A stretch of 54,799 nt of DNA, taken from NCBI GenBank assembly GCA_964424545.1, contig CAYRJN010000002.1, positions 1 through 54,799 of the forward strand, given 5' to 3'. Each line of letters opens with the position of its first letter. Within the stretch, counting starts at the first letter, position 1. The stretch comes from JAUVIB01 sp964424545. Its GTDB lineage: Bacteria > Calditrichota > Calditrichia > Calditrichales > Calditrichaceae. The translations under genes were made by a program, and so were the position numbers. The notes beneath the pieces were generated by a model. That model saw only the letters and a program-made list of their open reading frames with translations. It did no database searches and was not told the DNA's origin. Positions 26,806 to 36,014 of the stretch are shown here, in pieces.

Positions 26806-28272
26806 ATGCAAAAATTTCTTGCTTTTGATTTCGGCGCGGAGAGCGGACGAGCAATGCTCGGTACAATAGAAAACGATAAAATAGTTCTGCGTGAAATACA
26901 TCGATTTATGAATAGACAGGTGAAAATTCACGGGCGAATTTATTGGGATATTTTATACCTGTTTGACGAACTGAAAAAGGGCTTGAAAATTGCCGCGCAG
27001 CAAGAACACGGCGAAATTCGAAGCGTTGCCATTGATACTTGGGGTGTGGATTATGCTTTTATCGATTCCGCCGGCAGATTGCTTGCTAATCCGGTTGCCT
27101 ATCGTGACGAACGCACCAACGGCATGATGGAAAAAGTCTTCAAAAAAGTATCTAAGAAAGAAATTTATCGTCATACGGGTATTCAATTTATGCAGCTAAA
27201 TACCCTGTTCCAATTATTCAGTTATTATGGGGAGAATAATCCGCAAATTAAAGTCAGCGAGCGTTTAATTATGCTGCCCGATTTATTCTCCTATTTTCTA
27301 ACCGGAAAAGTATTTGCCGAATATACCATTGCCAGCACTACCCAGCTGCTTGACGCCCGCAGTAAAACATGGGCAAAGCCGCTTTTTAAAAAATTGGGTA
27401 TACCTGTTGAAATTATGCCTACTGTTATCGAGCCGACGAGTGTTATTGGCGTCGTCGATAAGGAAATAGCCGAAGAAACCGCAATCGGCGCTGTTTCCGT
27501 TGTGGCTGCCGCCGGACACGATACGGCTTGCGCCGTTGCCGCCGTACCGGCAGACTCTGAAAATTGGGCTTACCTTAGCTCGGGGACCTGGTCGCTGCTC
27601 GGTGTGGAAATAAAAGAACCTATTATTAATGACTTAACATTACAGTACGGTTTTACCAACGAAGGCGGAGTAAATGGGACTATTAGATTGTTGAAAAATA
27701 CGATGGGTTTATGGTTGTTGCAACGTTGCCGCAAAAGCTGGACGGACGAAGGAAATGAATTTGATTACGATGAATTGGTGCGTCTTGCCGCGGAAGCCGA
27801 ACCATTCCGCTCCATTATAAATCCTGACGACGCCGGATTTTTAAATCCACCCGACATGCCCGCGGCGATTCAGGCATTTTGTAAACACAGCAATCAACCC
27901 TTGCCGCAAACGGTCGGGCAGTATGTGCGTTTGATTTTTGAGAGTCTGGCCTTAAAGTATCGCGGAATTATTGAGCGCCTTAATGGAGTTTTGGAAAAAC
28001 CGATTGAAGTTTTACACATTGTAGGCGGTGGTTCTCAAAATGAAATGCTCAATCAATTTGCTGCCAACGCTACAGGATTAACGGTTAAAGCCGGCCCGGT
28101 TGAAGCCACGGCTTTGGGTAATGTGATGATGCAAGCGATTGCCGGCGGTGCGATTGCCGGCGCTGAAGAAGGCCGCAAAATCATTGCCCGTTCTTTTCCC
28201 GTTAAAACCTTTTATCCTCAGGATAGGAATATTTGGGAAAAGAAATATAAGAAGGTTGAGAATTTATTTTGA
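26806..28272 (+). CDS. rhaB: Rhamnulokinase (FGGY family)
   Basis: From the ATG at 26806 the product has 488 residues. An upstream in-frame start at 26746 would add 20 unrelated residues; the chosen one has GGAG 11 bases before it and begins directly with the family start MQKFLAFDFGAESGRAMLG. Other family signs are IDTWGVDYAF, the substrate-domain AAGHDTACAVAAVPA near residue 235, LSSGTWSLLGVE, and the ATP-site VGGGSQNEMLNQFAANATG near 410. It phosphorylates L-rhamnulose to rhamnulose-1-phosphate. No isomerase or aldolase gene is near, but a GH78 rhamnosidase gene lies 4.3 kb to the right. Fuculokinase activity is less likely from the AGHDTA form. Confidence 0.9.
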   Translation: MQKFLAFDFGAESGRAMLGTIENDKIVLREIHRFMNRQVKIHGRIYWDILYLFDELKKGLKIAAQQEHGEIRSVAIDTWGVDYAFIDSAGRLLANPVAYRDERTNGMMEKVFKKVSKKEIYRHTGIQFMQLNTLFQLFSYYGENNPQIKVSERLIMLPDLFSYFLTGKVFAEYTIASTTQLLDARSKTWAKPLFKKLGIPVEIMPTVIEPTSVIGVVDKEIAEETAIGAVSVVAAAGHDTACAVAAVPADSENWAYLSSGTWSLLGVEIKEPIINDLTLQYGFTNEGGVNGTIRLLKNTMGLWLLQRCRKSWTDEGNEFDYDELVRLAAEAEPFRSIINPDDAGFLNPPDMPAAIQAFCKHSNQPLPQTVGQYVRLIFESLALKYRGIIERLNGVLEKPIEVLHIVGGGSQNEMLNQFAANATGLTVKAGPVEATALGNVMMQAIAGGAIAGAEEGRKIIARSFPVKTFYPQDRNIWEKKYKKVENLF

Positions 28273-28603
28273 AGCGATTATCACCTATCCGAAATTTACT
28301 GTAAAATTTTCGATTACACAGGGTTGGGCCGTACTTTTTTAGTATAATCATAGCAGTCTGGATTATTATCAGCAATATGATTTCCCGCTACCTCGTACGG
28401 CGCAAATGGGTTTTGCGCTTTCGTTTGCTTTAGAGACGGATATACAAGACATAAATTTTGTGGTTGTTGAACTCAATCTTTCATCCGAAGGACGGGATTT
28501 ATTGGGAGTTGTGGATTCATTGTATAAATTCGATTATGTTAAAGTGTCCGGAGCTTACGAAGAGCATAGCGATTGTAATGAATATTTTATTCTCCGCTAA
28601 ATC
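28273..28603 (+). pseudogene. Gene remnant with an in-frame stop, family not recognised
   Basis: One frame reads EAIITYPKFTVKFSITQGWA, then a TAG at 28340-28342, then YNHSSLDYYQQYDFPLPRTA, GFALSFALETDIQDI, FVVVELNLSSEGRDLL and KFDYVKVSGAYEEH, to a stop after YFILR. Both sides of the TAG look like one protein with amphipathic strands, so this is probably the C-terminal part of a lost gene directly after rhaB. The strand pattern could be from an outer-membrane barrel, but I cannot name the family. Confidence 0.5.
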
Positions 28604-28637
28604 GAAGAATCTAAAGGTGGCAAATGGCAAGATTTAG

Positions 28638-28668
28638 ATTCCCGTCCCGTATAGACGTAATCGGGAAT
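28638..28668. repeat. Decayed REP-like palindrome
   Basis: ATTCCCG and CGGGAAT flank a 17-base centre; on the minus strand it begins CGCCATTCCCG and ends CGGGAATCT. This is like the intergenic CGTCATTCCCG...CGGGAATCT repeats seen in many bacteria. It lies between a gene remnant and the TPR gene, in about 200 bases with no gene. Confidence 0.45.
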
Positions 28669-28816
28669 GGCGGGTTTGGGAGAATAGATGCCAACGAATA
28701 TCTTCCCTTTGAAAGAAGGAATCTGAAATTTTGCGCATACAAAAAATATTCTAAAAAAATATTGAAAATATCCGAGATATATTATTTTTTGAAATTCCTA
28801 TACAATTTAGAGCGTG

Positions 28817-29614
28817 TCAACGGGCGCTAAGCATGGATATAAACTCTTCACTATCGGCAAGATCGATGGCTCGTTTTTTGATCTCTTTGCGGGCGGCATA
28901 AAGATATTCCGTTCTGAAATCCTGCGCGTCAAGCAAAATTTCGAACAGTTCGTTCTCGTCCTTAATAGAAAATTCTTTTTCAAGATTTTCAACAGCTTTT
29001 CGGATATCAAAAACGGTATCGCAGGAGGGACAGGTAAAATGTCCGTTTTCGCGTTGTTTTTCTTCCAACCTAATTTCAATTCCGCAATGATCGCAATGTA
29101 TTAATTCCGGCAATAGAATGTCGTCAAGTTGTTGCGAATAAATCACGGCGCTTTCTTTGCTGCTTTTATGTAAATGTTCTTTTATCTCTTCCGGGGAGAT
29201 TTTACCTTCTTCTAACAATTGAAAAGCGTAACATGCGGCATCAGCCTTAACATCCGAATGATAAAAACTGCAAAATCCCGCTTTTTCATTAATAAGACTG
29301 TCCTGTGTAAAATAGAAGCAATAAGCGCAGGCAGCGGGAATACTTTCCGGAATGTCGTAATGTTCTTCCGTATCCACTTTTTCCAATTCGTCGATTATTT
29401 CGCTGCAATCCAGTTCGCGTATTTGGGCGATCAACTTATTACAGCGGTCGTATTGTTTCATTTCAAGGTAAACGAGCGCCAGATTATATTTTATCTCTTC
29501 GGATAAGGGGTTATGTTCAAGCGCTTCTAAAAATTTGCTTTCGGCGGTTTCAAAATTTTGCTGTTCATAGGCTTCGACGCCTTCGTCAAAAAGTATTTCG
29601 GCTTTATTCTCCAT
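28817..29614 (-). CDS. TPR and zinc-ribbon protein
   Basis: The 265-residue soluble product starts with two to three TPR helices (about 1-70, EALEHNPLSEEIKYNLALVY). A cysteine-containing middle follows (CAYCFYF near 97, then GFCSFYH and ACYAF). A rubredoxin-like zinc ribbon (CDHCG near 175, CPSC near 198) and a helical tail complete it. No catalytic motif is visible. Protein-protein contact plus a metal-stabilised fold suggests a regulatory or assembly factor, but the function is unknown. It lies 51 bases after the GH95 gene in the same direction and may be co-transcribed by chance. The ribosome site is weak. Confidence 0.6.
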   Translation of the reverse strand: MENKAEILFDEGVEAYEQQNFETAESKFLEALEHNPLSEEIKYNLALVYLEMKQYDRCNKLIAQIRELDCSEIIDELEKVDTEEHYDIPESIPAACAYCFYFTQDSLINEKAGFCSFYHSDVKADAACYAFQLLEEGKISPEEIKEHLHKSSKESAVIYSQQLDDILLPELIHCDHCGIEIRLEEKQRENGHFTCPSCDTVFDIRKAVENLEKEFSIKDENELFEILLDAQDFRTEYLYAARKEIKKRAIDLADSEEFISMLSAR

Positions 29615-29665
29615 CTTACATTTCCGTTATGAATGGTTAAAATTGAATCCGTAAAAGTTTATGCT

Positions 29666-31993
29666 TTATTCCGGACTATATAATATTATTTTTGCATTGG
29701 GCAGGCAGTCAAACTCTAAAATCGAATCGTTTTCGGGAAGCGGCGTGCAATTTTGTAATTCCTTTTCAAAATTATTCGATCCGAACGGATTAGCGATTTT
29801 TACTATTCCGCCTTTTTCCGAAAGTATTTCCACCCGTTTTACAATGCCATGTTCTTTTTTGGCTGAAATCAGAAAGGCTCCTTCGGCGCGTAATTTGTAA
29901 AAACCGATATTATGCCATGAATCCGGGACGGCTGGGAATATACGGATTACGTCGCTGTAGCTTTGCAGCAACATCTCCTGCAAACCGGCTGCCGAGGCCA
30001 TATTGCCTTCGATAGTAAACGGGCGATAAGTGAAATTACTATATCCGCTCTTGGTTTGGTCTCCGTTAAGGTGAAAGCTGTTGGGCGAACAAAACGCTTT
30101 GGCAAATATTTCCAGATTTTTTTCCGCTTTTTCGCCGTTTCCGGATCGCGCTTCCAAGCTGGCCAGCCAAGCAAAGCTGTAACCTGTCCAATATTGTGTT
30201 CCGAGGCGATCCAGTTCTTTAAGATTGTTATTGATGATATTTATTTCCCGTTCGCCGCCCTCTCGCGTAATGAGCCCCAACGGATGAATGGCCATGAGAT
30301 GTGAGAAATGACGGTGTGAGAACGGCAACGGCAGGTCTTTGGCGACAAGCAGGCGGCCGTCGTCTTGAGCATAGGCAAAATCGGGAAATTCATTTAATAC
30401 GGAAAGCCAATGTTCTCTTTCTTTATCCAATTCCAACACTTTCGCGCATTCGGCGGTTTTACTAAAAAGCCAGCGCATTAAAGCCAAATCATAATTAGAA
30501 GTAGAGGGCAGCCAAGCTTTTAATTTATTGTCAAAAATTTCCGGAGACGATGTTAAGGCGAGATAGCGCTTCCCGTTCGTATCCTTTTCCGTTATGTTTT
30601 CGATAAATCGGGCGCTTTCTTTCATGTAAGGATAAGCTTTTTCTTTAAGAAATTTTTTATCCATGCTGTAACGCCAGTGCAGATAGAAATGATGCGATAA
30701 CCAGCAGGCGATAGTGGAACTGTAGGCGTATTGTTGCCAACCGCCGATTTGGTGTCCGTTAATATCGGCGGTCATAGGCACATTAATACCGGGCATATTA
30801 TAGAATTGTTTGGTATATTCGCGGGCAGAGGTCTTGGTTTTCCATAACCAGTCCAGAAAACTTAAACCCTCTTCGAGATGATTACCGCTGTAACATGGCC
30901 AGTAAGAAAGCTCGGTATTCAAATCGTGGTGATAATCGCCTTTCCATGGAGGCAGCGTTCCTTCATCAGCCGTCCAGACGGCCTGTAAACTGATGGGCGG
31001 AGCGCCTCGACGAGCGGCAGCGCCGAATTTATAGGTATCAAGATGCCATTGTTTACCTACAATTTTATTGGGTACGAATATATCAGCTTGATTCCAAAAA
31101 CGAAGCCACCATTTATTATGACTTTGCCGCAAATTTTCAAAACCGGATTTCAGCGCTTCTTCTGTTCGATTTTTCGCAAGATTCAACGGGTCCTTGCTTT
31201 CGTTTGTCGTAGCAATACTCCAGACGCCGGTTAATGAACCGTCGGGATATTTTTTCCATTTTAAGGAAATAGCAAAGCGGAAATCGCCCCATCCTTGCTG
31301 CATAAAAGTTTGTTCGTTGCCGATTTTGCTTTCTATCGGCGCCGGATAACCGAGCCGCGCTAAACTGCCGGTATTTAAAGAACTGAAATTTCCTTTTACA
31401 ATCCTACCGCCAAATTTAGGCGCTTTTAAAACAATTCGGGGCGGGGCGGAAGACTTTTCAATTTTCAGCATACCCAACGGTTCTTGCGCGTGTTGAATAA
31501 CCGTTATAACAACGCCGTTACTCAAATATACTTTGGCGACAGCATTTTTAATTATCAAACGGCTCGAATCGACTTTTACGTTATCTGCAAAGTTTAGTTC
31601 GATGCGTCCGGCGGGTATTTTAGTCGGCGCCGCATTTACATCATAAGGCTTTTCAAAAAGCTCATGCAGTTTTTTTGATTTTTTTTGCTCCACCCAAGCG
31701 CGCATGGTTTTATAATTAAAATTAGGAGATTGATATTCTTTCATGGGACGCATATCCCACAAATCGGCACGGTCTAATGATAGTTTTAACGGTTGCCCGT
31801 CGCCCCAAACGAGAATACCCATCATCCCGTTGCCGAGGGGCAGGGCTTCGTCCCAACGCTTTATGGGTTTGTCGAACTTTAGATCGTAAACACAAAGGTC
31901 GGTCGGCGTATAATATGTTTTGTCATATTTTACATTGCTGCAGGCTGTCGTAAATACAAAAAACATGATTATAAAAAAAGTAAAATTACGCAT
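29666..31993 (-). CDS. GH95 alpha-L-fucosidase-like lipoprotein
   Basis: The 775-residue product has a lipoprotein signal (FVFTTAC, Cys near 18, then Ser) that fits outer-membrane anchoring. It has the GH95 fold: N-terminal WDEALPLGNGMMGILVWG, the catalytic (alpha/alpha)6 region with HHDLNTELSYWPC, and TSSPEIFD holding the probable acid Glu, followed by HRHFSHLMAIHPL and a C-terminal beta-domain. It should release L-fucose or L-galactose from glycans outside the cytoplasm. The first Asn of the usual N-I-N catalytic motif reads Asp here (D-L-N), a variant that may alter activity. The start has a GGGAG site. It diverges from the GH78 gene, so both may share control. Confidence 0.85.
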   Translation of the reverse strand: MRNFTFFIIMFFVFTTACSNVKYDKTYYTPTDLCVYDLKFDKPIKRWDEALPLGNGMMGILVWGDGQPLKLSLDRADLWDMRPMKEYQSPNFNYKTMRAWVEQKKSKKLHELFEKPYDVNAAPTKIPAGRIELNFADNVKVDSSRLIIKNAVAKVYLSNGVVITVIQHAQEPLGMLKIEKSSAPPRIVLKAPKFGGRIVKGNFSSLNTGSLARLGYPAPIESKIGNEQTFMQQGWGDFRFAISLKWKKYPDGSLTGVWSIATTNESKDPLNLAKNRTEEALKSGFENLRQSHNKWWLRFWNQADIFVPNKIVGKQWHLDTYKFGAAARRGAPPISLQAVWTADEGTLPPWKGDYHHDLNTELSYWPCYSGNHLEEGLSFLDWLWKTKTSAREYTKQFYNMPGINVPMTADINGHQIGGWQQYAYSSTIACWLSHHFYLHWRYSMDKKFLKEKAYPYMKESARFIENITEKDTNGKRYLALTSSPEIFDNKLKAWLPSTSNYDLALMRWLFSKTAECAKVLELDKEREHWLSVLNEFPDFAYAQDDGRLLVAKDLPLPFSHRHFSHLMAIHPLGLITREGGEREINIINNNLKELDRLGTQYWTGYSFAWLASLEARSGNGEKAEKNLEIFAKAFCSPNSFHLNGDQTKSGYSNFTYRPFTIEGNMASAAGLQEMLLQSYSDVIRIFPAVPDSWHNIGFYKLRAEGAFLISAKKEHGIVKRVEILSEKGGIVKIANPFGSNNFEKELQNCTPLPENDSILEFDCLPNAKIILYSPE

Positions 31994-32611
31994 GCTATTT
32001 CTCCCGATAGAAAAACTAAATCATGCAAGAGTTACAATTTATCGTTTATATCACGATTTTTCTAATTGATTCCGCAAGGGCTAATTTCCAATTTTCTATC
32101 CAATTCAAACAATGGATTTCTCTCATAAAAAAAATAAACTGTTTCGGAGAAAATACATATTTTTACAAAATAAAGCGAGGAGAAAATTTATTTAATTTTC
32201 GTTAATCGGGCAATAACAAAGTATAAATTGTATTTTTAGGTTCTTTTTCGCTTTAAGTGGATAAGCGAAGTTTATTATGATAAAGTATTCTATTTAACCA
32301 AATCAAAATGCAGTTCGTCCAATTGTCAGTTCGATCCCAGACGGGTGAGAAATTTTAATAGCAAATCGGTTTAGAAATCGTTCGTTTTTTTGAATACTAT
32401 ATATTTAAGATTTCCTCCCGATGCGTCGGGGCCAAAATAATATCAAATATTCTACCATAAAATAATTAACGACGTTATTTATTACCGCTCAATGTGCAAA
32501 AGAACCTATTTTTATTTTTCTTCAATCCGAAATACATCTTTCAAAGCGTCCGAATTATTTGTTCATAAAGATTGAAATATTTATTTTTGGTAAAAATTAA
32601 AGGAGCATACC
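31994..32611. other. Divergent intergenic region between GH95 and GH78 genes
   Basis: About 620 AT-rich bases separate two divergent glycosidase genes and must hold both promoters. A short GC-rich hairpin (CCCGA/TCGGG, 32417-32430) is the only distinct structure. I see no gene and no clear operator. A 60-codon open frame at 32023-32205 lacks a ribosome site and looks like chance. Confidence 0.65.
32417..32430. repeat. Short GC-rich hairpin in the GH95/GH78 intergenic region
   Basis: CCCGA-TGCG-TCGGG in otherwise very AT-rich DNA, with no following T run. It resembles the small CCCGAxxxxTCGGG elements common between genes. Confidence 0.35.
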
Positions 32612-35600
32612 ATGAAATCGGCACAATACGCTATTTATTATGCGCTCATTTTATTGTTTCTTATGGCCTGCAATGCTGAGAAAAAGGGTTTGACAATAAC
32701 TCGTTTACGTTGTGAATATCTTGAAAACCCGTTTGGTATTGATACACCTTTCCCGCGATTAAGCTGGGAATTGCAATCAAACCGGCGCGGCGAAAAACAG
32801 AGCGCCTATCAAATCATTGCTTCAAGCGAAAAGAACGGTTGCGCTGATTTGTGGGATTCGGGAAAACAAATATCGAAACAATCGCAACATGTAAAATACG
32901 GCGGCCAAACGCTAAATTCCCGGCAGAAAGTATTTTGGAAAGTACGGGTGTGGGATAAAGAGGGGCGAGTATCTCCATGGAGCGGGACGGCTGTTTTCGA
33001 AACGGCATTGTTAAATAATGACGATTGGAAGGCAAAATGGATTGGCGGCGATACACTTATTACGAATAAAGAAAAGCCTGCTCCGTTATTTAAAAAAGTC
33101 ATTACTATCGATAAAAAAATCAAACAAGCGCGCATTTATATCAGCGGATTGGGATACTATGAATTAACGATCAATGATAAACGAATCGGCAATCATGTAT
33201 TAAGCCCCAATCAAACAAATTATGATCGGCGTTTGAGTAAAAAGGGTATGGATTCCAGAGTAGGCAATATGTCCAAACGCGTTTTGTATGAAACTTACGA
33301 CATAACCCGCGCGCTAAAAACAGGCTACAACGAAATAACCGTATTACTGAGCAACGGCTGGTATTATTCAATCTATTTTAAACAATTAAAGCGATTATGG
33401 TACGATACGCCGCGCTTTATCGCCCAAATCGAAATTACATTAGAGGACGGCTCTAAACGTATAATAATCAGCGATGACAGCTGGGATTATGCCGATAGCC
33501 CGCTTATTTATAACGATCTTTACACGGGTGAAGTTTATGACGCTCGGCTGGAACAAAAGCCTTTTCAATGGCGTAAAGCGCACTTGGTTCGCCCTCCCGA
33601 AGGTCAACTACGCGCCCAAATGTCGCCTCCGGATAGAATAATACGCGTCATAAAACCCAAATCATGCCGAGAAATTGCCAAGAACGTGTGGCGTTTCGAT
33701 CTCGGAGAAATGATATCCGGATGGGCAGAATTGAGAATAAACGGCAGACGCGGCGATAAAATAAAAATGCGTTTTTTAGAGGAAATGGGACCGAGTTACG
33801 GCCAAACCGATACCTATATTGTAAAAGGCGGCGGCGAAGAACGTTACGAAGCGCGATTTACTTGGCACGGGTTCCGTATTGTTGACGTTTACGGTTCGTC
33901 CGCTGCGCTTAATGTGAATAATCTTCTTGGGAAAGTAGTGAATACGGATGTGCAGTCGGACGGCGATTTTTCCTGTTCTAATGAATTATTTAATAAAATT
34001 CACGAAAATTATCGCCGTACGCAGCAGGGCAATATGCACGGAGGCATACCGAGCGATTGTCCTCATCGTGAACGGCGCGGTTACAGCGGGGACGGTCAAA
34101 TTGCCGCACCGTCGGCTATATATAATTTTGATATGTCCGCTTTTTACGTTAAATGGCTTAAAGATATTTTTGATACGCAGAATGCAAAAACAGGTTATAT
34201 CGCCAATACCAACCCTTACCAAGACGGCGGAGGCGGTTTGGCCTGGGAAGCGGCCGGCGTAATTATTCCCTGGTATATGTATCTTTATTACGGCGATAAA
34301 GACGTTCTGAATCGTTATTACAACAATATGAAAAAATGGGTCGAATATACGGAGAGCCATACGAGGAAGGACGGCATTGTGCGCGAACGACAGCTCGGCG
34401 TATGGGCCGCGCCGCAAGCAACCGTTACGCCGTCCGATCTTGTCAGTACGGCATATTATTATTATGCGCTTGGATTATTACAAAACATTGCCGACCTTCT
34501 CGGACAGAAGGAAGATAATAGTTATTTTAAAAAGTTGGCCGGGCGCACCAAGGCCGCTTTTAATAAGAAATACTTTAGTGTTCAAAATAAAAGTTATTCC
34601 GTCGGCAGGCAAGGCGCTAATGTATTCCCGCTCGGTTTTGATATGGTTCCCGTTGCCTTTCAAAAGGACGTCTTTAAAACGCTATTGCGGCACATGAAGG
34701 AAGATACGAAAAATCATTTTGATACGGGTATGATGGCTACCCCCTTATTGCTGCGTCTTTTGAGCGATAACGGCTACGAACATATTGCATATACGCTGAT
34801 GACCCAGCGCGATTTCCCAAGTTTCGGTTTGGAAATCGAAAAAGGTTCTACAACTTTATGGGAAACCTGGCAAGGCGATGCTTCTCACAGCCATCCCATG
34901 TACGGAAGCGTCTGTCGTTGGTTTTACGAGGATTTGGCCGGCATCCGTCCCGATCCCACTTCTCCGGGGTTTAAGCGTATTATTTTTAAACCGCATCCCG
35001 TTGTCGGATTAGATTGGGTAAAAGCGGCGCATCGGAGTCTTTACGGTAAAATAGAAAGCGCTTGGCAAATAGACAACGACAGTTTTAAATTGAATGTATC
35101 CGTTCCGGTAAACTGTACGGCAATCGTATATCTGCCGGCAATAAAAGACAACAAAATAACAGAATCGGGAAAAACGTTGCAAAACAGCAACGGCGTTAAA
35201 TTTCTTCGCAATGAAAATGATCGGGCTGTAATTGCAATCGCTTCCGGCAGCTATTCTTTCATTTCGGAAGATATTTCTTCGTTGATTAAAAATCCGCCTT
35301 TGACGGCGCCGATCATTAGGCCTTCGGACTCACTGATCGTTTTTCCGCATAGGGGCCGCGTTCGAATTTTATCCTATAGTGAGGGCGCAGAAATTCATTA
35401 TACCCTGAACGGCGACGATCCCGGACCCCAATCAGATGTTTATAAACGCCCTTTCGAAATAACACAAAATACAACCGTAAAAGCTCGCTTGTTTAAGGAC
35501 GGCTTAATGCCGGGCCCCGTTAAAAGCAGCAAACTTATTTTTGTCGATCCTCAAAAGAACGGATTATTGTATAATTATTATGAAGGCGCTTGGAAAAAAC

Positions 35601-35977
35601 TACCCGACTTTAACAATCTGAAAGCAAAAAGATCGGGCAAGGTTTATAAAATCGATTTACAGGTTGCCAACGGGCGCAGCGATAGATTTGCTTTGCTTTT
35701 TAGGGGATATATTCATATTCCCGTCACAGGATTTTATACTTTTTATCTGAATTCCAACGACGGCAGCCGTTTGTTAATCGACGGAAAAATAGTTGTGTTA
35801 AACGACGGAGAACACGGTCCCGTTGAAAAACAGGGCGCGCTTCAACTGCACAAAGGGTTGCATCGTTTTCGGTTGGAATATTTTCAAGCCGGCGGCGGCC
35901 TGTTTTTGGAAGCGTCAATCGGCGGGCCCGGAATGGGTAAACAGTTTATTCCGGCGGACTGGCTCAGCGTAAAATAA
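32612..35977 (+). CDS. GH78 alpha-L-rhamnosidase lipoprotein with CHB_HEX_C-like and PA14 modules
   Basis: The 1121-residue product has a lipobox (LFLMAC, Cys near 20). It carries the standard bacterial rhamnosidase N-terminal beta domains (RLSWELQS near 45) and the GH78 catalytic (alpha/alpha)6 domain, with PSDCPHRERRGYSGDGQ near residue 478 and the base Glu region TTLWETWQGD near 750. A C-terminal beta domain follows. Beyond this, an added beta-sandwich like the chitobiase C-terminal module (EIHYTLNGDDPGPQS, about 895-975) and a PA14 module (about 980-1121, YFYLN-type fold with NSNDGSRLLIDGK) extend the protein. It would cut terminal L-rhamnose from polysaccharides, feeding the rhamnulokinase to the left. 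The start has an AAGGAG site. The PA14 module suggests carbohydrate binding. Confidence 0.93.
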   Translation: MKSAQYAIYYALILLFLMACNAEKKGLTITRLRCEYLENPFGIDTPFPRLSWELQSNRRGEKQSAYQIIASSEKNGCADLWDSGKQISKQSQHVKYGGQTLNSRQKVFWKVRVWDKEGRVSPWSGTAVFETALLNNDDWKAKWIGGDTLITNKEKPAPLFKKVITIDKKIKQARIYISGLGYYELTINDKRIGNHVLSPNQTNYDRRLSKKGMDSRVGNMSKRVLYETYDITRALKTGYNEITVLLSNGWYYSIYFKQLKRLWYDTPRFIAQIEITLEDGSKRIIISDDSWDYADSPLIYNDLYTGEVYDARLEQKPFQWRKAHLVRPPEGQLRAQMSPPDRIIRVIKPKSCREIAKNVWRFDLGEMISGWAELRINGRRGDKIKMRFLEEMGPSYGQTDTYIVKGGGEERYEARFTWHGFRIVDVYGSSAALNVNNLLGKVVNTDVQSDGDFSCSNELFNKIHENYRRTQQGNMHGGIPSDCPHRERRGYSGDGQIAAPSAIYNFDMSAFYVKWLKDIFDTQNAKTGYIANTNPYQDGGGGLAWEAAGVIIPWYMYLYYGDKDVLNRYYNNMKKWVEYTESHTRKDGIVRERQLGVWAAPQATVTPSDLVSTAYYYYALGLLQNIADLLGQKEDNSYFKKLAGRTKAAFNKKYFSVQNKSYSVGRQGANVFPLGFDMVPVAFQKDVFKTLLRHMKEDTKNHFDTGMMATPLLLRLLSDNGYEHIAYTLMTQRDFPSFGLEIEKGSTTLWETWQGDASHSHPMYGSVCRWFYEDLAGIRPDPTSPGFKRIIFKPHPVVGLDWVKAAHRSLYGKIESAWQIDNDSFKLNVSVPVNCTAIVYLPAIKDNKITESGKTLQNSNGVKFLRNENDRAVIAIASGSYSFISEDISSLIKNPPLTAPIIRPSDSLIVFPHRGRVRILSYSEGAEIHYTLNGDDPGPQSDVYKRPFEITQNTTVKARLFKDGLMPGPVKSSKLIFVDPQKNGLLYNYYEGAWKKLPDFNNLKAKRSGKVYKIDLQVANGRSDRFALLFRGYIHIPVTGFYTFYLNSNDGSRLLIDGKIVVLNDGEHGPVEKQGALQLHKGLHRFRLEYFQAGGGLFLEASIGGPGMGKQFIPADWLSVK

Positions 35978-36014
35978 TTTTTTTTTATCCTTAAATCAAT
36001 CGAGGTTAATAAAT

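Noticed and set aside
32023..32205. 60-codon open frame in the GH95/GH78 intergenic region
   Set aside because: No ribosome site and no family resemblance, in very AT-rich DNA that must hold promoters.
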